Shown: in pieces, positions 50,327 to 58,912 of the stretch
How positions within the stretch are numbered: the stretch's first letter is position 1
Layout of the letters: each line of letters starts with the position of its first letter
NCBI RefSeq assembly: GCF_000210295.1
Contig: NC_026743.1
Span: 2,728,001-2,792,000, forward strand
Origin: Trypanosoma brucei gambiense DAL972
Taxonomy: Eukaryota; Euglenozoa; Kinetoplastea; Trypanosomatida; Trypanosomatidae
Reading direction: 5' to 3'
DNA length: 64,000 bases
Notes under the pieces: model-generated
Told to the model about the DNA's origin: nothing
The model's input: the letters and a program-made list of their open reading frames with translations, nothing else
The model's database searches: none
Position numbers and translations under genes: made by a program

Positions 50327-51688
50327 ATGTACACTACGACAGCCAAACAGCCCACAATGGTGGGGGAGCGCGCTTTTTCCATGTCGGAGAAAGTTCTCAC
50401 GTTCCCTTCCGCCGTAACTTCAATGACAGTTACCCCGGATCACGTGTGGCTGGTCATGTCTGACGGAGGTGTGCAGATACGTGATGTTTCCACCACGGAG
50501 TTGGTTCACTGCTTCGCTAGCGCATCAAGACCGAGGCGTGTGGTACGTATATGGTCGATTCTCGCTGTTCCAGATCCTGCTGTGGGGTTACAGGTATGGA
50601 TGGGGCTGTCCAATGGTGCCGTCGAGGTCTATGACGCACAAACTTTCGGCGTATTGCGCCAGCAGACGAAGCACGCGGGTGGGGTATATTGTCTTGCCGA
50701 GTTTGGCGGGTACGTGTACTCAGGGAGCAGTGACTTCAAGATTGGGCAGTGGTACGCCGCGGACGCACGCCTCGTGCGGATGCTGCACGGTCATAGCAAT
50801 TATGTGCGCTGTCTTTATGCCGAGGGCAACGCCGTTGTGAGTGGGTCCGATGATTGTACGGTACGTGTATGGGATGTAGGAAGCGGTGACGCCCAGTTAA
50901 CGGGACGCTTTCACGACCGCTCGGCCGTGTCTGCTCTGTGTCGTGTAGGCATTACGATGTGGTCTGGTGATGATAGTGGCCGTGTTGTGGTGTGGAGGCT
51001 CGACACATGTGAGGCTTTACACATTCTTCAGGCACATAGCGGTCGCGTTTCGTCACTGAAGAAGGTTGGATCACGTGTGTACTCTGGTGGCGCAGATGGC
51101 GTGATTGCTGTATTTGATGCGGAGGAGGGTCGTTTGCTGAGCCACGTGAATAATCACAACGGTGCCCGTATTGGCTGCTTACACTGTGTGTGGGAGTGCA
51201 GCCGCTATAACGTGTGGGCTGCTGTTGGAGAGAAGTTAGTGCAGTGCTGGCACCAGGACGAATATCGCCCCAGTACGCAGGAACAGGAACGCGTGAATGA
51301 TATGCGATGGTATTACTCGACGGTGCAGTCACACCACGAAAACAACCGAAGGCTATTGAGACAACAAGCTGAGCTGTCAGATCTCTTGACGTTGGCTAGT
51401 GGAGGCGACGCTGCTGTGCAAAAAATGTTAGCAGCAAGTGAGGAGATGAAGCAATCGTCTATTGTGAAATGTTGGTTGCTGCAGCAGAAGATACATGAAG
51501 CGGAGAAAAAGGTACAGGAACTCCGAGGGCTTAACTCGAGTATGGAAGTTGACATCTTGAGTCGAAAGCGAAATTTAGAAGCTATCAAAGGGTTTCTTCA
51601 ACAGACGCTGGACGCGGTACAAAATATACGCACCCATGCTCTCAGGAGTCGGACAACCGTTCCGGTTAACACAACTAATACCGTTTAA
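50327..51688 (+). CDS. WD40-repeat protein with C-terminal coiled coil (paralogue 1)
   Basis: A 453-aa protein. Six or seven WD40 units span about residues 20-330, with recognisable blades such as GSSDFKIGQWYAADARLVRM, VVSGSDDCTVRVWDVGS, WSGDDSGRVVVWRLD and YSGGADGVIAVFDAEEG, forming a propeller for protein contacts. After it a helical region (about 335-450) includes a coiled coil (KSSIVKCWLLQQKIHEAEKK type heptads). The central part, about 200 residues, is encoded by 50554-51154, which matches the next gene base for base; both flanks differ. The longest frame starts at GTG 50267, so I use the first ATG; a second ATG follows at 50357. No function is known to me. Confidence 0.85.
   Translation: MYTTTAKQPTMVGERAFSMSEKVLTFPSAVTSMTVTPDHVWLVMSDGGVQIRDVSTTELVHCFASASRPRRVVRIWSILAVPDPAVGLQVWMGLSNGAVEVYDAQTFGVLRQQTKHAGGVYCLAEFGGYVYSGSSDFKIGQWYAADARLVRMLHGHSNYVRCLYAEGNAVVSGSDDCTVRVWDVGSGDAQLTGRFHDRSAVSALCRVGITMWSGDDSGRVVVWRLDTCEALHILQAHSGRVSSLKKVGSRVYSGGADGVIAVFDAEEGRLLSHVNNHNGARIGCLHCVWECSRYNVWAAVGEKLVQCWHQDEYRPSTQEQERVNDMRWYYSTVQSHHENNRRLLRQQAELSDLLTLASGGDAAVQKMLAASEEMKQSSIVKCWLLQQKIHEAEKKVQELRGLNSSMEVDILSRKRNLEAIKGFLQQTLDAVQNIRTHALRSRTTVPVNTTNTV
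50554..51154 (+). repeat. 601-bp duplicated WD40 segment, copy 1
   Basis: This stretch reads the same as 52384-52984 at a constant offset of 1830 bases, with no difference found by eye. Sequence on either side diverges abruptly. Confidence 0.92.
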
Positions 51689-52159
51689 CGCCAATGCCCC
51701 CTTCCATTGCTGGTGTGACAAGGGATTGAAGTAACCCACCTAGAGAAAAGAAGGTGGATATTTCCATATAAAGGTGCTGGCCCTCCACCTTAGCGGGGGG
51801 GGGGGCGCAGGTCTTCTCACACAGTGTCAACAACGGTGAGTACTCACTTGGTGGATGTCATCAATGCAGGTTGTGCGGGCCGATGCGGCACGAAACTTAT
51901 ACGTGTTTGTCCGCGGAGAGTTTACTTTTGTCGTTATCCCATAGAAAGAGTTTATTATTACTGCCATTTTAGTTTCCTTCCCATCCTTTACCGGCGGAGG
52001 TACCGACCCACACATCATTCGGATACATTTTACAGATTGACAAGGCACTGGGGCGAGTCATCGTCACTTCATTATTTATATCCGCGTCTCTGCCCACTTG
52101 CGTGATTGTATTAGGAGTATAGGTAAGTCAGTTAGGAAATTTGTTGTGCTAGTGTCCCA
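51689..52159. other. Intergenic region, no gene seen
   Basis: About 470 bases. A G run (51796-51804) lies near the middle of the left half. A pyrimidine tract (51972-51990) with AG at 51998-51999 is a possible acceptor for the second WD40 gene. Confidence 0.5.
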
Positions 52160-54379
52160 ATGATGATCCAGGAGCGTGATGCCGTGGCAAGGGCGCTTGA
52201 CAAGAGTATGAGTGAGGTTGACAAAACGTTTTCTGCAAGTTTTCCAATCAAGGAGTTGTCCGTTTGTGGGCATTACATTTGGATAGTGACTAAGGGAGGC
52301 TTTGAAGTGCGCAATGAGCGCAGTGCCGAAGTCGTATTCCAAGGCACTAATCGGGCGGCAGGAAATGGTACCGTTAACGTTATGTCGATTCTCGCTGTTC
52401 CAGATCCTGCTGTGGGGTTACAGGTATGGATGGGGCTGTCCAATGGTGCCGTCGAGGTCTATGACGCACAAACTTTCGGCGTATTGCGCCAGCAGACGAA
52501 GCACGCGGGTGGGGTATATTGTCTTGCCGAGTTTGGCGGGTACGTGTACTCAGGGAGCAGTGACTTCAAGATTGGGCAGTGGTACGCCGCGGACGCACGC
52601 CTCGTGCGGATGCTGCACGGTCATAGCAATTATGTGCGCTGTCTTTATGCCGAGGGCAACGCCGTTGTGAGTGGGTCCGATGATTGTACGGTACGTGTAT
52701 GGGATGTAGGAAGCGGTGACGCCCAGTTAACGGGACGCTTTCACGACCGCTCGGCCGTGTCTGCTCTGTGTCGTGTAGGCATTACGATGTGGTCTGGTGA
52801 TGATAGTGGCCGTGTTGTGGTGTGGAGGCTCGACACATGTGAGGCTTTACACATTCTTCAGGCACATAGCGGTCGCGTTTCGTCACTGAAGAAGGTTGGA
52901 TCACGTGTGTACTCTGGTGGCGCAGATGGCGTGATTGCTGTATTTGATGCGGAGGAGGGTCGTTTGCTGAGCCACGTGAATAATTACCATGGTGTTCGTG
53001 TCTCTTCTCTTGTTGTAACGTCGGAGCTGCGACGGTTTTGTATCTGGTCCTCTAGTGCGGACAAGATGATTCAGTGTTGGCACCAGGATGAGTATACTGT
53101 TATGATAGGTGATCAGGAAAGGTTTTCAGAACGTTTTTGGTACGAAACAGGTTCGACACCGTACCGTGAGTTCCGGGACAGTGTTCTGAAGCACATCGGT
53201 AACCTGCGAGAGACACTCAAGATAAGAACGTCCGACAATCCACGTTTAGTAGATATAGTGGGTTTATCTAACTCCGCATCGACTGTGGAGGGTTTTCGGA
53301 AACGGGAAGCCATACTCAATAAGGAGCTTTCGTCTCTGGAGGGTCGCCAAGCATCACTGGAGAGTCAACTGGAGCAGTCGAAGGGAGTACTGGAGAATAT
53401 AGAAAAGGAAACGAGCTTGGTGCTTGGCATTCTTCGTGCAGCTCAAGCTGAGCTTCGATCGCTGGACCCCGTTTTGCATGGCTCTCTTCTCATGTCGGCA
53501 GGAGGCGATGCGAATGGACCGCTTGCAAATATTGTTAGCACGCTATCGGGTCAACCGGCAACAATGACTAACGTGCCGAACCCACCTGGCAACTTGGCTG
53601 TTCCGACTTCTACCGCTGCAACGACGTCTGCTTGGCCAGCAATTCCCTCAGCAGCTGCGGTGGGTAGTGGAGCTCAATACGCTGCGTATCAGCCCACTGC
53701 AATTCAGGGGCATCCCTTCTATGTAGGCACTCCAGCAACTTATACCCAACCTGCCTCGGTCTCGCACCCAGTCGCTGGCGTCAGTGGGGCGACAGTGTCC
53801 AATTTGCAGAGCCCCGTTCCCCCAGTTCAGGTGTGTGGAACGACTCCTACTGGGGTGTCAACGGCACAAATTCCTGGTGGCCAGGGTGTGGCCTTTACGG
53901 CATTACAACCGGCCGGCACCATGGCTGTGGGAGGACCAACAGGTTCAACAAATGCTGTTCAACAAGTTCCCACAGCTGCTACCACACCCAGCGGCACGAC
54001 TGCCGCAGCAATGGCTGGCGCACTACCGCCTGGTCAGAGCACAGCCACCACATCAGCCCAACCACTCGGAACCGCGGCTGCAGGAGCAATGGCTGGCGCA
54101 CTACCGCCTGGTCAGAGCACAGCCACCACATCAGCCCAACCACTCGGAACCGCGGCTGCAGGAGCAATGGCTGGCGCACTACCGCCTGGTCAGAGCACAG
54201 CCACCACATCAGCCCAACCACTCGGAACCGCGGCTGCAGGAGCAATGGCTGGCGCACTACCGCCTGGTCAGAGCATAGCCACCACATCAGCCCAACCACT
54301 CGGAACCGCGGCTGCGGGAGCGATGTGGCGCACTACCGCCTGGTCAGAGCATAGCCACCACATCAGCCCAACCACCTAG
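52160..54379 (+). CDS. WD40-repeat protein with Pro/Thr/Ala-rich repeats (paralogue 2), ends at a frameshift
   Basis: The open frame is 739 aa. Residues about 20-300 are a WD40 propeller whose central 200 residues are identical to paralogue 1. Residues about 375-435 form a coiled coil (LEGRQASLESQLEQSKGVLE). From about 450 on the protein is Pro/Thr/Ala/Gln-rich and ends in tandem 26-residue repeats (AMAGALPPGQS then TATTSAQPLGTAAAG). In the fifth repeat two bases (GC after ATG at 54323-54325) are missing compared with the other four. The frame then runs 18 more codons of unrelated sequence to a stop at 54377-54379. The original reading continues in another frame to 55316. It may be a true truncation, an inactive allele or an assembly error in repeats. 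The ATG at 52160 is directly followed by a second one. Confidence 0.82.
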   Translation: MMIQERDAVARALDKSMSEVDKTFSASFPIKELSVCGHYIWIVTKGGFEVRNERSAEVVFQGTNRAAGNGTVNVMSILAVPDPAVGLQVWMGLSNGAVEVYDAQTFGVLRQQTKHAGGVYCLAEFGGYVYSGSSDFKIGQWYAADARLVRMLHGHSNYVRCLYAEGNAVVSGSDDCTVRVWDVGSGDAQLTGRFHDRSAVSALCRVGITMWSGDDSGRVVVWRLDTCEALHILQAHSGRVSSLKKVGSRVYSGGADGVIAVFDAEEGRLLSHVNNYHGVRVSSLVVTSELRRFCIWSSSADKMIQCWHQDEYTVMIGDQERFSERFWYETGSTPYREFRDSVLKHIGNLRETLKIRTSDNPRLVDIVGLSNSASTVEGFRKREAILNKELSSLEGRQASLESQLEQSKGVLENIEKETSLVLGILRAAQAELRSLDPVLHGSLLMSAGGDANGPLANIVSTLSGQPATMTNVPNPPGNLAVPTSTAATTSAWPAIPSAAAVGSGAQYAAYQPTAIQGHPFYVGTPATYTQPASVSHPVAGVSGATVSNLQSPVPPVQVCGTTPTGVSTAQIPGGQGVAFTALQPAGTMAVGGPTGSTNAVQQVPTAATTPSGTTAAAMAGALPPGQSTATTSAQPLGTAAAGAMAGALPPGQSTATTSAQPLGTAAAGAMAGALPPGQSTATTSAQPLGTAAAGAMAGALPPGQSIATTSAQPLGTAAAGAMWRTTAWSEHSHHISPTT
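52384..52984 (+). repeat. 601-bp duplicated WD40 segment, copy 2
   Basis: Matches 50554-51154 without visible difference. The boundary on the right lies at a CAC/TAC difference right after the shared TAAT. Confidence 0.92.
53859..54086 (+). repeat. About 228-bp internal direct repeat, copy 1
   Basis: Encodes STAQIPGGQGVAFTALQPAG and onward through one 78-bp unit. It matches about 54773-55001 with only a few differences (for example ATTACAACC against GTTACAACC). Confidence 0.85.
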
Positions 54380-54380
54380 C
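54009..54380 (+). repeat. 78-bp tandem repeats, five copies
   Basis: ATG codons that mark the units fall at 54011, 54089, 54167, 54245 and 54323, exactly 78 bases apart. Units encode 26 residues (AMAGALPPGQS, then T/I-ATTSAQPLGTAAAG). The fifth unit has the 2-base deletion and loses the frame. A further single unit occurs near 54926-55003. Confidence 0.92.
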
Positions 54381-55316
54381 ACCTTGGGTGTAGGAGGGTC
54401 AACAGGGGCTCCAACATTTGGACAAAACTTTGCTGTGTCGCTGCAACCTTCGACTGCCACCACCTCCGTTGGGCCGGCTGGGTTAACGTCTTCTGCGGCA
54501 AACATGGCAGTTTCTTCTCAGCCGTTGGGCGCCTCAACTGTCGTTGATGCTTCGGGGCCACTACACAGCGGCCAAAGCCTGACTGGGTCGGCGCATCCGC
54601 TCTCTACTCAGGCTTCCGGAAAACTGATGGGAACGGCATCGGCTGGTGAAAGTGTAACTACGCCCTTTCAACCATTGGGTGCCACTGCAAATGGTAGCTC
54701 TTTGGTGTTCACAACCGCTGGTCAGAGTTTAACAGCTATACCACAATCTCTTGGGGTCGCATCTACCGGGCAGTCAACGGCACAAATTCCTGGTGGCCAG
54801 GGTGTGGCCTTTACGGCGTTACAACCGGCTGGCACCATGGCTGTGGGAGGACCAACAGGTTCAACAAATGCTGTTCAACAAGTTCCCACAGCTGCTACCA
54901 CACCCAGCGGCACGACTGCCGCAGCAATGGCTGGCGCACTACCGCCTGGTCAGAGCATAGCCACCACATCAGCCCAACCACTCGGAACCGCGGCTGCAGG
55001 AGGGCCAGCAGGGAAACCCCCTGTTGAGCAAGATTTTTTATCCACGAAGCGCGTCGTTCCACCCGTTTCTCGTTGTGGAACCGCGCCCCCGTCCAAACAC
55101 GTCCATTTCGAGCAGGTAGCTGAAGCTACCACCAGTGGCGGTGTGGTCTACAGGGGCGTAGAATGGACCAATAAAAACGTCGGCAATTATATCCAGCGCC
55201 GTTACTACGGGGCGGAACCAAGTCTTCGGACCCCGGCTCTTGAAAAGCGCAGGAGATTGCAAGGTCGTATGCCGGACGTTAAGTTAGAGCCGTTCAAAAG
55301 GAAAGACGAGGGATGA
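54327..55316 (+). pseudogene. Frameshifted C-terminal part of WD40 paralogue 2
   Basis: In this frame the 78-bp repeat continues correctly (GALPPGQSIATTSAQPP) and is followed by more Ser/Thr/Gly/Ala-rich sequence, a second copy of the 228-bp repeat and a distinct basic C-terminus: VVYRGVEWTNKNVGNYIQRR, then a YYG and a Lys/Arg-rich end. That C-terminus shares a motif with the next gene, which supports it being real coding sequence rather than a chance frame. There is no ATG with an upstream splice site close to it, so independent expression is doubtful. Either this is the lost half of a broken gene, or the 2-base deletion is an error and one protein runs from 52160 to 55316. Confidence 0.75.
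54773..55001 (+). repeat. About 228-bp internal direct repeat, copy 2
   Basis: Second copy of the 53859-54086 segment, ending with a single 78-bp unit of the ATA (Ile) type seen in units four and five of the upstream array. Confidence 0.85.
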
Positions 55317-55668
55317 TAGAGAGTTACAAAGCCGTTAAAAGCGTTTCCGGTAAATGGCGTTAAAAAGTATATAGATATTTTTCCATAGAAATTGTCACGG
55401 CTTTTTGTGGTGTTGTTACTCAGGCTGTTTTTTCCGAGGAAACTTCGGGTATCAGGGTGTTGTGTCTTGATCCACTGACTGCCTTTTCTTTATTTACCAT
55501 CTGACTAGGAACAGTAATACTGTAGCCTCTACAGTATTGAGAGCGCGGCGCTGACTAACTAGGTGGAATAGACCATGAAAAGCGCGCAGTTCCCACTTTG
55601 AACCAATACCGCCCCCACCATCAGCAGCAGTCCCACAACCACCAAAGGCAGCAGTCCCGCAACCTCCA
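55317..55668. other. Leader region and first repeat units of the 24-bp repeat gene
   Basis: A pyrimidine tract (55480-55497) and AG at 55507-55508 are a plausible acceptor. In the frame of the following gene a stop lies at 55576-55578. After it the frame is open (KARSSHFEPIPPPP, then two repeat units) but has no ATG before 55669. Confidence 0.6.
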
Positions 55669-56364
55669 ATGGCAGCAGTCCCGCAACCACCAATGGCAGC
55701 AGTCCCGCAACCACCATTGGCAGCAGTCCCACAACCACCAATGGCAGCAGTCCCACAACCACCAATGGCAGCAGTCCCGCAACCACCAATGGCAGCAGTC
55801 CCGCAACCACCAATGGCAGCAGTCCCACAACCACCAAAGGCAGCAGTCCCGCAACCACCAATGGCAGCAGTCCCGCAACCACCAATGGCAGCAGTCCCAC
55901 AACCACCAATGGCAGCAGTCCCACAACCACCAATGGCAGCAGTCCCGCAACCACCAATGGCAGCAGTCCCGCAACCACCAATGGCAGCAGTCCCACAACC
56001 ACCAATGGCAGCAGTCCCGCAACCACCAATGGCAGCAGTCCCGCAACCACCATCAGCAGCAGTCCCACAACCACCAATGGCAGCAGTCCCACAACCACCA
56101 TCAGCAGCAGTCCCACAACCACCAATGGCAGCAGTCCCACAACCACCAATGGCAGCAGTCCCACAACCACCATCAGCAGCAGTCCCGCAACCACCAATGG
56201 CAGCAGTCCCACAACCACCATCAGCAGCAGTCCCACAACCACCAAAGGCAGCAGTCCCGCAACCTCCAATGGCAGCAGTCCCGCAACCACCAATGGCAGC
56301 AGTCCCGCAACCACCATTGGCAGCAGTCCCACAACCACCATTGGCAGCAGCGCGACAGTCACCG
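55621..56364 (+). repeat. 24-bp tandem repeat array, about 30 units
   Basis: Units start every 24 bases from 55621 and encode X-AAVPQPP, where X is Met in most and Ser (TCA), Lys (AAG) or Leu (TTG) in others. The third base of the Pro-Gln codons varies (CCG/CCA). The block 55621-55740 recurs at 56221-56340, exactly 600 bases later. The last unit (56341 on) is degenerate. Confidence 0.95.
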
Positions 56365-56982
56365 CTGGTGGTGGCCCCGGCGTGCCCACCAACTTCCGAT
56401 GGGCTAAATGCTATTGATGGCACGGGTAGTGGATTATCAAAAAGTCTTGTAATACCATCTGCTGCCGGGGGGTTGGCAGTATCATTGTCCGAGACTCAGC
56501 AAACTCGTGGATACGGAAGAGAAACGCAGGAGATTTTTTCAGGTAACCACCCCACTAGCAACCCCAATTTACTGTCTCATTCACCTTTGCTTGCAGGTCT
56601 TCCTTCCTGGAACATCCCAAGCGCTTCAAGTTCTACTTGGGCGGGGTCGACAGTAACTCAAGTCTTTGTGCCCCAGCTGGATGCTGTCCCAGCGCGCAGC
56701 GTCATCTTACCGACTGCGGTGTGGTTTGACGACAGACTAGAGCGTGTAGTTGTTCCTCGAGTGAATGCCACTTCTTCGGTGCCAAAGGGATTACAAGAGG
56801 AAGGTTCTAGGCAGCGGTTAAAGCCGTCATTCAAACGAGTGAAGGACAAATACCTCTGGCGGCTGCCACCGTCGAAAGAGGGTATAGCAAGTGAGTTGTG
56901 GCGTGGAGTTTACTGGAAGCATGTTGATGTGCATCGTTACGTTTCCAGGCGGTATTTTGGGGGACCGCCACCGGTTGAATAA
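55669..56982 (+). CDS. MAAVPQPP-repeat protein with WD40-paralogue-like C-terminus
   Basis: The frame from the first ATG is 437 aa. Residues 1 to about 232 are tandem X-AAVPQPP units, a proline-rich, probably extended and repetitive stretch. The rest, about 235-437, is not repetitive: a Ser/Thr-rich part, then SVILPTAVWFDDRLERVVVP and, at the end, WRGVYWKHVDVHRYVSRRYF followed by GG and prolines. That end resembles the C-terminus of the broken WD40 gene upstream (RGV-x-W, then Y-x-x-RRY-x-G), so the two are probably related. No WD40 domain is present. Because two repeat units lie upstream of the first ATG in the same frame, the gene may have lost its original 5' end, or translation may start within the array, where almost every unit supplies an ATG. 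Confidence 0.7.
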   Translation: MAAVPQPPMAAVPQPPLAAVPQPPMAAVPQPPMAAVPQPPMAAVPQPPMAAVPQPPKAAVPQPPMAAVPQPPMAAVPQPPMAAVPQPPMAAVPQPPMAAVPQPPMAAVPQPPMAAVPQPPMAAVPQPPSAAVPQPPMAAVPQPPSAAVPQPPMAAVPQPPMAAVPQPPSAAVPQPPMAAVPQPPSAAVPQPPKAAVPQPPMAAVPQPPMAAVPQPPLAAVPQPPLAAARQSPLVVAPACPPTSDGLNAIDGTGSGLSKSLVIPSAAGGLAVSLSETQQTRGYGRETQEIFSGNHPTSNPNLLSHSPLLAGLPSWNIPSASSSTWAGSTVTQVFVPQLDAVPARSVILPTAVWFDDRLERVVVPRVNATSSVPKGLQEEGSRQRLKPSFKRVKDKYLWRLPPSKEGIASELWRGVYWKHVDVHRYVSRRYFGGPPPVE

Positions 56983-57317
56983 CACTAGCTGTAGCCGAAG
57001 ATGTGTTACTTGTTCATCGTTTCTTTTGTTTGTTGCTGAAAAGTTATCTGAGTGATCAAAGCATAGGTTGATTGCTGTTTTCTGTGTTTTTGTCTTCCTG
57101 TGAACTCCCACATCCTCGTGCAGTCGCTTCTTCACACCTCTTCTGGGGAGTTGACTTCCCTTTAAGTGCCCAGTAGTATCGTGGAGGTCTTTGTTTCGTA
57201 AGTCTCTGTCTTCAGGGTGTTAACGACATATAAATACATGTACGTGAGTATTGCCTAGAAGTGAACGACGATTTTAATTACATATTAACATATTCCAGAG
57301 TGTAATCAGGCTCTGGG
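56983..57317. other. Intergenic region with splice acceptor
   Basis: About 335 bases. C/T-rich sequence (57121-57143) with AG at 57149-57150 is a likely acceptor, about 168 bases before the next ATG. No gene is seen. Confidence 0.5.
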
Positions 57318-58250
57318 ATGCTGCGCCACACATCACGGAACAATGCTTTGCACGCATTTGTTCGCTCACCGCATTACCGAACTATTCCGAGCGCTGGACC
57401 AAATGGGATTGTTGTCAACCGAGATATGCTCGTTCACCAGTTCAGAGACTTCTACAAAACACTTCAACATTGCTCTCTTGTCGACAAAGTCCATTTGATG
57501 TCCGAGAGACCCTCGGTAGAAGCACTACGGGTAGCGGACCAAATGGTTTCCATCGGTGCCACATTTTTAGAGATGCCACTGACAGGTATGGAACATCGCG
57601 CGACAGAATTTATGGAGTCAATGCGGTATGTTCGTGGTGCTGGTGGACCCTCTACTCTTGCCTCGTACTTGCAAGATACGGAGAATTGCCGGTGTAATAG
57701 CGGCGATGTGGTGTGTTTACCGAATGGCGTAGCAGTTGGCCACGGTCCGAGAACAAACGCAGTGGCTCATACTACGCTGAAACAATTGTTCGAAGTGAAA
57801 GATGACCAATTTTCTTTTGATGTCTTCACTTTAGAACAGGAGGGTGATGCGCCACCGCTTGGGGACTATTTCGGTTTTGCTGGGAGCAACGTATTACTCA
57901 CTTGGAAAGATGAGCACGGTTTACTTGCTGTAGATCAATACCAACAGAAACAGCCCCACACGGAGATGAATGTAGTTTATCTTGAACCTGGTTGCCATTT
58001 TTTATCTTTCTATGGTGTCGACCACACGATAGATGTTTTAGTTCAGAAGGGCTACGAACGCTCAATGGACAGCATTGCTGCTGCGGGTTTGAATCCTATT
58101 CCTGTTCAGTGGTCGGAGATGGACAAACTTGGGATATCGATGAGGGCCGCAGTTCTTCCACTTAAATTCTTCAAGGCGAATGTTGGTGGCATGTTGTCGA
58201 GGAACAAGAGTCGTGGAGCCCGATGGCAGACGCATCAACTGCAGAAATAA
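57318..58250 (+). CDS. DDAH-like (pentein-fold) protein lacking catalytic residues, probably mitochondrial
   Basis: A 310-aa protein with similarity along its length to dimethylarginine dimethylaminohydrolase. Matching blocks are NSGDVVCLPNGVAVGHGPRT plus N147 (DDAH: DGGDV, then a strand, then G-x-S-x-RTN), FGFAGSN at about 185-191 (DDAH: C-S-x-AGPN), VVYLEPG (DDAH: CIYLNIP), and PVQWSEMDKL at about 262-271 (DDAH: PVSMSELEKV). The family's catalytic histidine (LHLKS) is Pro180 here, and the catalytic cysteine pair (LTCCS) is Ala277-Ala278, so hydrolase activity is not expected. The N-terminus MLRHTSRNNALHAFVRSPHY is Arg-rich without acidic residues and looks like a mitochondrial presequence. 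A structural role, for example in a mitochondrial complex, is more likely than catalysis, but that is inference. Confidence 0.78.
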   Translation: MLRHTSRNNALHAFVRSPHYRTIPSAGPNGIVVNRDMLVHQFRDFYKTLQHCSLVDKVHLMSERPSVEALRVADQMVSIGATFLEMPLTGMEHRATEFMESMRYVRGAGGPSTLASYLQDTENCRCNSGDVVCLPNGVAVGHGPRTNAVAHTTLKQLFEVKDDQFSFDVFTLEQEGDAPPLGDYFGFAGSNVLLTWKDEHGLLAVDQYQQKQPHTEMNVVYLEPGCHFLSFYGVDHTIDVLVQKGYERSMDSIAAAGLNPIPVQWSEMDKLGISMRAAVLPLKFFKANVGGMLSRNKSRGARWQTHQLQK

Positions 58251-58912
58251 TGGCTGAGGAGACTGTTTGTAGCTTAGCGCGTGCGTGTATGTGTGCGCTC
58301 ATGGTTGTGGTTAGTACACAAGAGGGAACATGATGGCAAAGAAGGGCATTTGTTATTCAAAGCAAACCACGAACGTATCAGATCGAATAAACACAGTTCA
58401 TTTCAGTCACTTTTATCTTGGGTAACTAACAATTTCATTGAAAGCGGCATGGCTACACATTTGTTTGTGTAGTCCAGTGGGGGAGACATACAAGTTAGGA
58501 AAGTTAAGGAATCGATGATGGCTCTGATTTTAAGCTTTTTTTGTGCCGACCTTGTTATGGACTTGCCACGTTACTGCTGATTGCTGTCAGTTATTGATGT
58601 AAGGAAAGGGAGAGTATTTTTCTTTGTGAAGGTACGTGACCTCTCTGGCTCTGCATTCCCCCTTATTGTTTCTCCTCCTTCTGTTTCGTCACTCGTTGCG
58701 TGACACACTTAGGGTGCCGGCTCGCTCACCTTCATACCCTTTCTCTGGTGTGGCGGGGGCCAATAAAGGGAGCTGTCGGCCGGGCTTGCATTAGCCGAGG
58801 GAAAGGGCAAAGGAAGACGCCCACATTGGTATTCGCAGTACCCTTGAGGTGGCTTCCTTTTAAGAGAAGGACGGGGTGAGTACCAGGCGTGCGCTGGGGA
58901 AGCAAGGCAGGT
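58251..58912. other. Intergenic region with splice acceptor, no gene seen
   Basis: About 660 bases. No coding sequence is recognised. The acceptor at 58655-58712 is listed separately. Confidence 0.55.
58655..58712 (+). promoter_or_regulatory. Predicted trans-splice acceptor
   Basis: A long C/T-rich tract (58655-58693) is followed by AG at 58711-58712, about 200 bases before the ATG at 58913. Confidence 0.5.

Noticed and set aside
52160..55316. Programmed ribosomal frameshift as an explanation of the broken WD40 gene
   Set aside because: The break matches a 2-base deletion relative to four sibling repeats, with no slippery heptamer seen, so deletion or assembly error is simpler.
55494..56423. 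Long minus-strand frame (309 codons) and other frames over the 24-bp array
   Set aside because: The repeat unit has no stop in most frames, so these are by-products of the satellite; the + frame at 55669 is preferred because it continues past the array into non-repetitive sequence.
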